From: Ravibacter sp964562455
Lineage (GTDB): Bacteria > Bacteroidota > Bacteroidia > Cytophagales > Spirosomataceae
Direction: 5' to 3'
Assembly: GCA_964562455.1 (NCBI GenBank)
Contig: CAZLTN010000011.1
Span: forward strand, 1-64,000
Length of the DNA: 64,000 bases
A program made the translations under genes and the position numbers. A model generated the notes under the pieces. That model was not told where the DNA came from. It saw only the letters and a list, made by a program, of their open reading frames with translations, and made no database searches. The first letter of the stretch is position 1; each line of letters starts with the position of its first letter. This document shows positions 59,949 through 64,000 of the stretch, in pieces.

Positions 59949-61052
59949 TTAACTCTTAATCATTGTCCTTGCGCCTCCATTTCTGATAGACTCGTAAATG
60001 GCGTCGATCACTTTCATGTCTTTCAGGCCCTCCTCACCCGATATGTTCGGGTCGGGCGCGTTGTTGAGAATGCAGTTTGCGATGCCATCCATTTGTAATG
60101 CCTGGTGAACCGTATGCGGCAGATCCATAGGGCTTTTGTTTGTCCTGCCCTTTATCGGTCCGTAACTGTAAGCAGGGCTGAGCTCTGCAAAACCTTTTTC
60201 ACCTATCACATATAGCCTTTCGTAATTGTTGAAATTGTAGGTAGTGCCGCAGGAAGCCACCACGCCACCGGGGAAGCCCAACTGGAACAAAACAGTCTCA
60301 TCTACTTCGGCAAACTTCACCGGGTCCGTTTTTATTTCCTGGGCAGTAACCCAGAGAGGCTCTTCCCCGGTAGCATACCTGGCCCCATTGATGGCATACA
60401 CCCCTACATCCATCATTGCTCCTCCGCCTGCAAGCGCTTTTCTCAACCGCCACTGCGTCGGATCGCCGATCTTAAATCCCATATATGTATTTACATGGCT
60501 GATTTTCCCCAGCTCTCCTGCTTCACGCATCCTGATCAGCTCGCGGGTATGAGGCTCGAAATGCAGTCTGTATCCTATATACAACTTCACACCGGCTTTT
60601 TTACAGGCTTCAATCATTTCGCGGGCCTGGGCGGCATTATCGGCTATCGGCTTTTCACAAATCACATGCTTCCCCGTCGCGGCGACCTGTAACACGTGCT
60701 TATAATGAAGGGAATTGGGCGTAATTATATATACGGCGTCTATGTCCGGGTTATTCTTTATTTCGCCGATTGTCTCATAATTGTAAATATTCTTGTCCGG
60801 GATATTGTAAACCTTCTTCCATTCCACGGCTTTGGAAGGTGTCCCGGTAACAATACCTGTCAATACGGCCATCTCGCATTGCTTCATTGCCTCAGCCACG
60901 CGCTTCGCATAACTGCCCAATCCCATCAAAGCAACCCGTAATCTGGGTTGGCCGCCCCCTCGTTCTTTCATGATGGCGGTATACGCTTTAAAGGTGGTCA
61001 GGCTACCCGCCCCGATTGATAATGCCTGTAAAAACCTTCGACGTGTATGCAT
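59949..61052 (-). CDS. Exported Gfo/Idh/MocA family oxidoreductase
   Basis: A 367-residue NAD(P)-dependent oxidoreductase with an N-terminal twin-arginine signal (TRRRFLQALSIGAGSLTTF). The Rossmann loop is VALMGLGSYAKRVAEAM, and VICEKPIADNAAQAREM holds the family's EKP motif with the catalytic Lys; the C-terminal alpha/beta domain includes GGGAMMDVGVYAINGARY. Exported members of this family carry a tightly bound cofactor and take part in oxidative processing of sugars and glycosides. It lies directly upstream of the locus 2 sigma factor. Substrate unknown. Confidence 0.9.
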   Translation of the reverse strand: MHTRRRFLQALSIGAGSLTTFKAYTAIMKERGGGQPRLRVALMGLGSYAKRVAEAMKQCEMAVLTGIVTGTPSKAVEWKKVYNIPDKNIYNYETIGEIKNNPDIDAVYIITPNSLHYKHVLQVAATGKHVICEKPIADNAAQAREMIEACKKAGVKLYIGYRLHFEPHTRELIRMREAGELGKISHVNTYMGFKIGDPTQWRLRKALAGGGAMMDVGVYAINGARYATGEEPLWVTAQEIKTDPVKFAEVDETVLFQLGFPGGVVASCGTTYNFNNYERLYVIGEKGFAELSPAYSYGPIKGRTNKSPMDLPHTVHQALQMDGIANCILNNAPDPNISGEEGLKDMKVIDAIYESIRNGGARTMIKS

Positions 61053-61195
61053 ACTTCCTTTATAGATAAGTTATGTTTAAGACTCAATTTACCTTTTCCA
61101 ACTTAAAATATCACGATAAAACAAAAAAAGCTGCCTATTTTTCGTTGTCAATCTGAAAATCGGCGATCACCCGCATCGCATAAGCGGAACAGGGC

Positions 61196-61891
61196 ATGAA
61201 GTATTTACGGGTTCGTTTGATCATATGTCTGGGGCTGATGAATTGGATCCACCCATTTGAAATCACAGCGAGAGCAGACAGCTCCGGCCTGCTGAAAATC
61301 CATCTTGATATGCGGGGCGTAGTCTCCCAGGATAAAAGGCTCAGGATGGGTGGAGCAAGCGTAGGATGGGAATGGGGTGTAAAAAGAGACGAGGTAACAC
61401 TGGGGTATTACTGGACGGGCAACAGGGGAAGAAAAGACATCCGGAGTCTTTCGGAAATGCCTTTTGCATTCTCCTCCGCAAACACCGGAACAGATATCAG
61501 ATTTGCAAGCGCCGGGTATTGGCTCACGATTACAGACAAGAGACGATGGAAGCTGTCAGCGCCGCTCGAAGCTGGCGTCGGGCGGGCGAAATTCTACTCT
61601 ACAATAGATGGACAGGGTATTACAGAGTACGAAGAAGTGCGGCGTGTGCGTGTATTTCCGCTTCAGGCGGCTGCATACGGCGAATGGAAAGCAACCAGGT
61701 GGCTGGGAACCGGATTACAGGCCGGATACCGTCACTATATCAGCAACGAAGGTTTTAATGCTCTGAAGCCGTTGAATGGCTTTTATTACAGGTTCAGGGT
61801 ATTGGTATACATGCAGACATTCTATGACTGGCGAAACCATCTCTTCAGGGGAGAGCCGTTACCGGGCCCTTTTTATCCGAAGTCTCCCTGA
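61196..61891 (+). CDS. Hypothetical exported outer-membrane-barrel-like protein
   Basis: A 231-residue protein with a signal peptide (LRVRLIICLGLMNWIHP region). The mature part alternates hydrophobic and polar residues with many aromatic residues at strand ends (SVGWEWGVKRDEVTLGYYW, WLGTGLQAGYRHYISNEGF, FYYRFRVLVYMQTFYDW), the pattern of a small outer-membrane beta-barrel. No known family was recognised. It is divergent from the Gfo/Idh/MocA gene and 118 bp upstream of the isomerase-like gene. Function unknown. Confidence 0.65.
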   Translation: MKYLRVRLIICLGLMNWIHPFEITARADSSGLLKIHLDMRGVVSQDKRLRMGGASVGWEWGVKRDEVTLGYYWTGNRGRKDIRSLSEMPFAFSSANTGTDIRFASAGYWLTITDKRRWKLSAPLEAGVGRAKFYSTIDGQGITEYEEVRRVRVFPLQAAAYGEWKATRWLGTGLQAGYRHYISNEGFNALKPLNGFYYRFRVLVYMQTFYDWRNHLFRGEPLPGPFYPKSP

Positions 61892-62009
61892 GCCGTCGCG
61901 AAAACCAATTAGAAAAATACGCGGTATCAAAAAAACAGGAACGCGATGTATCAGGATATTCGCTATTTTTATCATCACATCGTCACATCGTCACATCAAT
62001 TTTTTTCCC

Positions 62010-62864
62010 ATGAAACAATTCGCCTGTTCGATCATACTGTTTTTTTCACTTTTATCAGGTAATACCCTGACAGCACAAGGTCAAAAAGGCCTCTTTCAGG
62101 GCGAAATAGGGCTACAGACCTATACCTTCAGGAATAGCTTTCCCAGGGGTGTGGAAGCTACGCTCGACACGATAAAATCACTGGGTTTTACAGAGCTTGA
62201 AGCCAATCCGCCCAAAGGGGTCAGTCACGAAGATTTCAGGAAAATGTGCGACGCCCGGGGCCTGAAGATCGTAGCTACCGGCGCCGGCTATGAAGAGCTG
62301 GTCAAAGACCCGATGCAGGTAGTAAAAAATGCCCGGATACTCGGCTCATCTTTTGTGATGGTTGCCTGGATCCCTCACAAAGCACCGTTTAAGCTCGACG
62401 ACGCCATGCGCGCAGCGGAAGACTTTAACAAGACCGGTAAAGTCCTGAAAGAAAACGGGATAACGCTTTGCTATCACAATCACGGCTACGAATTCATTCC
62501 CCATGGTGCCGGAACGCTGTTCGACTACATAGTTGAAAACACCAATCCCGAATATGTTTCATTCGAGCTGGATGTCCTGTGGTCCATCCATCCCGGTGCA
62601 GACCCGGTAGAGCTCCTTAAAAAATACGGCAGCCGCTTTAAACTCATGCACCTGAAAGACCTGAAAAAAGGTGTAAAAGGCGACTATTCGGGCGGAACGC
62701 CTACCACCAACGACGTAACTATCGGGACAGGCCAGGCGAAATTTCCGGCTATTATCAGGGCTGCGCAGGCCGCCGGTATAAAGCATTATTTCATAGAAGA
62801 CGAAAGCCCTACCTTTATACAGCAGGTACCGAAATCTGTGGCCTATCTTAAAAGTCTGAAGTAA
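62010..62864 (+). CDS. Exported sugar phosphate isomerase/epimerase-like protein (TIM barrel)
   Basis: A 284-residue protein from the ATG at 62010 (MKQFACSIILFFSLLSG, signal peptide ending near TAQ); the frame extends upstream to 61776 into the previous gene. It has the xylose-isomerase-like/AP-endonuclease-2 barrel: EIGLQTYTFRN, CYHNHGYEF, ELDVLWSIHPG, FKLMHLKDLKKG and YFIEDESPT, with the metal-binding Glu, Asp and His residues visible. Exported members of this family often sit with Gfo/Idh/MocA proteins in keto-glycoside degradation. A short 8-bp tandem repeat (cacatcgt) lies just upstream at 61971-61998. Confidence 0.88.
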   Translation: MKQFACSIILFFSLLSGNTLTAQGQKGLFQGEIGLQTYTFRNSFPRGVEATLDTIKSLGFTELEANPPKGVSHEDFRKMCDARGLKIVATGAGYEELVKDPMQVVKNARILGSSFVMVAWIPHKAPFKLDDAMRAAEDFNKTGKVLKENGITLCYHNHGYEFIPHGAGTLFDYIVENTNPEYVSFELDVLWSIHPGADPVELLKKYGSRFKLMHLKDLKKGVKGDYSGGTPTTNDVTIGTGQAKFPAIIRAAQAAGIKHYFIEDESPTFIQQVPKSVAYLKSLK

Positions 62865-62875
62865 AAGAGGATCGT

Positions 62876-63427
62876 TTAGCTGAAATCTGTAAGCCTTCCT
62901 TTCAGGCTGCTTTTCTGAGTCATCCGCAATACGTGCAGCGCTCTGTAAATAAGCTTGTAGGCGGCGCCGATCTGTATATTCATCAAGCCGGCCATTTCCT
63001 CATAACTAAGATTCTGGTAATAAAAAAGATGAATAGCCTCACGCTGGCGTTCGGTCAGCACATCGAGGTTGATCATTTCGCCCGGCAAAGAAGACGATTC
63101 CCCGCTGTTTTCATCGTATCCATAAGTGTCAAAAGCTTCCCAGGAATCGGTCAGCAATTCCCTGCTGTTACCCTGCAGCCTTGTGATTGCAGTGTTGCGC
63201 AAGGCTCTTAAAAGATAATACCTGACAGAATCCGGGCAGCTAATCCCGGCCCGGTTCTGCCAGAGCTTTACAAAGAGATCCTGGATTACCTCGGCAACAA
63301 ACTGATCGTCCCTACGGAATCTCCTGGCATAAGACGCCAGCTCAGCATAATACATATCATAAAGACGTTCAAAACTGGAAGCATCGCCATTTAAAAAACC
63401 GCTCCAGAGCAGCTTATCCTGAGCCAT
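62876..63427 (-). CDS. ECF sigma-70 factor, third copy
   Basis: A 183-residue ECF sigma factor. Region 2: FERLYDMYYAELASYARRF with FVAEVIQDLFVKLWQNR. Region 4: LTERQREAIHLFYYQNLSYEEMAGLMNIQIGAAYK, with the usual HTH. Unlike the two other factors in the window, it is not followed by a FecR or a SusC gene; the gene upstream in the same orientation encodes a HEAT-repeat protein. It is convergent with the isomerase-like gene (12-bp gap). Its anti-sigma factor, if any, is outside the window. Confidence 0.93.
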   Translation of the reverse strand: MAQDKLLWSGFLNGDASSFERLYDMYYAELASYARRFRRDDQFVAEVIQDLFVKLWQNRAGISCPDSVRYYLLRALRNTAITRLQGNSRELLTDSWEAFDTYGYDENSGESSSLPGEMINLDVLTERQREAIHLFYYQNLSYEEMAGLMNIQIGAAYKLIYRALHVLRMTQKSSLKGRLTDFS

Positions 63428-63546
63428 TTATCGACCAAATAATTAAAGTGCTACAGGCAAAGATAATTAATTTAAAATTATTCTAAATAAAAAGAATGTA
63501 TTTTTTGTCCAGTCGCCCTACCCGGTCACTTAAAAGGGCATAGCTA

Positions 63547-64000
63547 TCAGCCGCCAAGAATCCGGATCGTTTTAAAGGCCTGTTTTTTCAGAACTTCCGG
63601 CGCAGATCCGCTGTCCATAATCTGCCGGCATGCCGACCTGATCTCTTCAGCCCGGTACGAGTTCCCGAACCAGCTCAATGCCTCGGCTGCTTCTACTCTC
63701 AGTTGGAGGTCGTCGTCATTGTTAAGCAGGATCCTGATTACATCGGGCACCGCCTGGTGATAAGCGTATGCTCTCATTGTCCGGACGCTGAATCTCCTTT
63801 CTTTCAAAGCTTTACCTGTATCAGCAATCGATTCATAGTCCCTTTTGAACCTGAACTCGCTTGTAGCTTCCATCCGGAGCAAAGTCTGACCGAATTCTTC
63901 CCGGTCATACAGCCAGGCTGCCTCTTTCAGCTGTTTTTTCAGCTCCTGCACAACAGCTTTATGATCAAAAAAGGCCAGCGAATTCCTCGCATTATAGTGG
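63547..64000 (-). CDS. HEAT-repeat protein, C-terminal fragment
   Basis: The frame ending at 63547 stays open to the right edge (the visible part begins HYNARNSLAFFDHKAVVQEL), so the gene continues outside the window; the GTG at 63951 is not the real start. The visible 150 residues are paired helices typical of HEAT repeats, for example DVIRILLNNDDDLQLRVEAAEALSWFGN. It lies 119 bp upstream of the third sigma factor gene in the same orientation. HEAT repeats bind proteins; partners are unknown. It could be a larger enzyme or cytochrome with a HEAT tail, which cannot be judged here. Confidence 0.75.
   Translation of the reverse strand, partial: HYNARNSLAFFDHKAVVQELKKQLKEAAWLYDREEFGQTLLRMEATSEFRFKRDYESIADTGKALKERRFSVRTMRAYAYHQAVPDVIRILLNNDDDLQLRVEAAEALSWFGNSYRAEEIRSACRQIMDSGSAPEVLKKQAFKTIRILGG

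Overview
The window comes from a member of the Bacteroidota, most likely Cytophagales (Spirosomataceae/Dyadobacter-like). The evidence is a complete act operon order for alternative complex III, two SusC/SusD systems each headed by an ECF sigma factor and a FecR anti-sigma factor, a type IX secretion sorting domain, promoters of the TTTG-N18/19-TAnnTTTG type, and many lipoproteins. The genus is a guess from gene content, not from a marker gene comparison.

Layout. 1-7.3 kb: actA-actF on the minus strand, the respiratory quinol:cytochrome c oxidoreductase (actF runs off the left edge). 7.4-10.7 kb: a PhyH-like dioxygenase, tRNA-Cys and ribosomal protein S1. 10.7-18.7 kb: a surface-glycan type cluster with two sugar/FkbM-type methyltransferases, two paralogous divergent GT4 glycosyltransferases, an MsbA-like ABC exporter and an aldo/keto reductase, with two families of short intergenic repeats. 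18.8-26.4 kb: sigma-FecR-SusC-SusD-lipoprotein locus 1. 26.5-30.9 kb: an exported D-threonine-aldolase-like protein, a decayed HigBA toxin-antitoxin locus, three small secreted or lipid-anchored proteins and a rearranged remnant of an oxidoreductase gene. 30.9-36.9 kb: a T9SS-exported beta-helix protein and a two-component system whose sensor kinase carries a frameshift. 37.0-59.9 kb: the most unusual part, locus 2, in which sigma-FecR-SusC-SusD is followed by seven tandem exported FAD-dependent oxidoreductases and one protein with a predicted covalent-FMN motif plus HEAT-like repeats. 59.9-64 kb: an exported Gfo/Idh/MocA oxidoreductase, a small exported protein, an exported sugar-phosphate-isomerase-like protein, a third ECF sigma factor and the C-terminus of a HEAT-repeat protein.

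How it may work together. Locus 2 looks like a substrate-uptake locus in which TonB-dependent transport (SusC/SusD) is coupled to oxidative chemistry outside the cytoplasm. The seven flavoproteins all carry signal peptides or lipoboxes, five have accessory beta-sandwich domains, and the embedded DxxSGAT protein could collect electrons from them through a covalently bound FMN. The nearby exported Gfo/Idh/MocA and isomerase-like proteins fit keto-sugar style glycoside processing. This is inference: no substrate can be read from the sequence.

Two structural observations stand out. The FecR-SusC gaps of both loci hold a leader of the same architecture (12-bp stem with a wobble at the same step and a 7-nt loop, second small hairpin, then a GACAAAAA-type tract) at the same distance from susC but with different stem sequence. 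A nearly identical 140-bp piece of the last flavoprotein gene is repeated in direct orientation 6.3 kb away, flanking the beta-helix gene and the frameshifted kinase.
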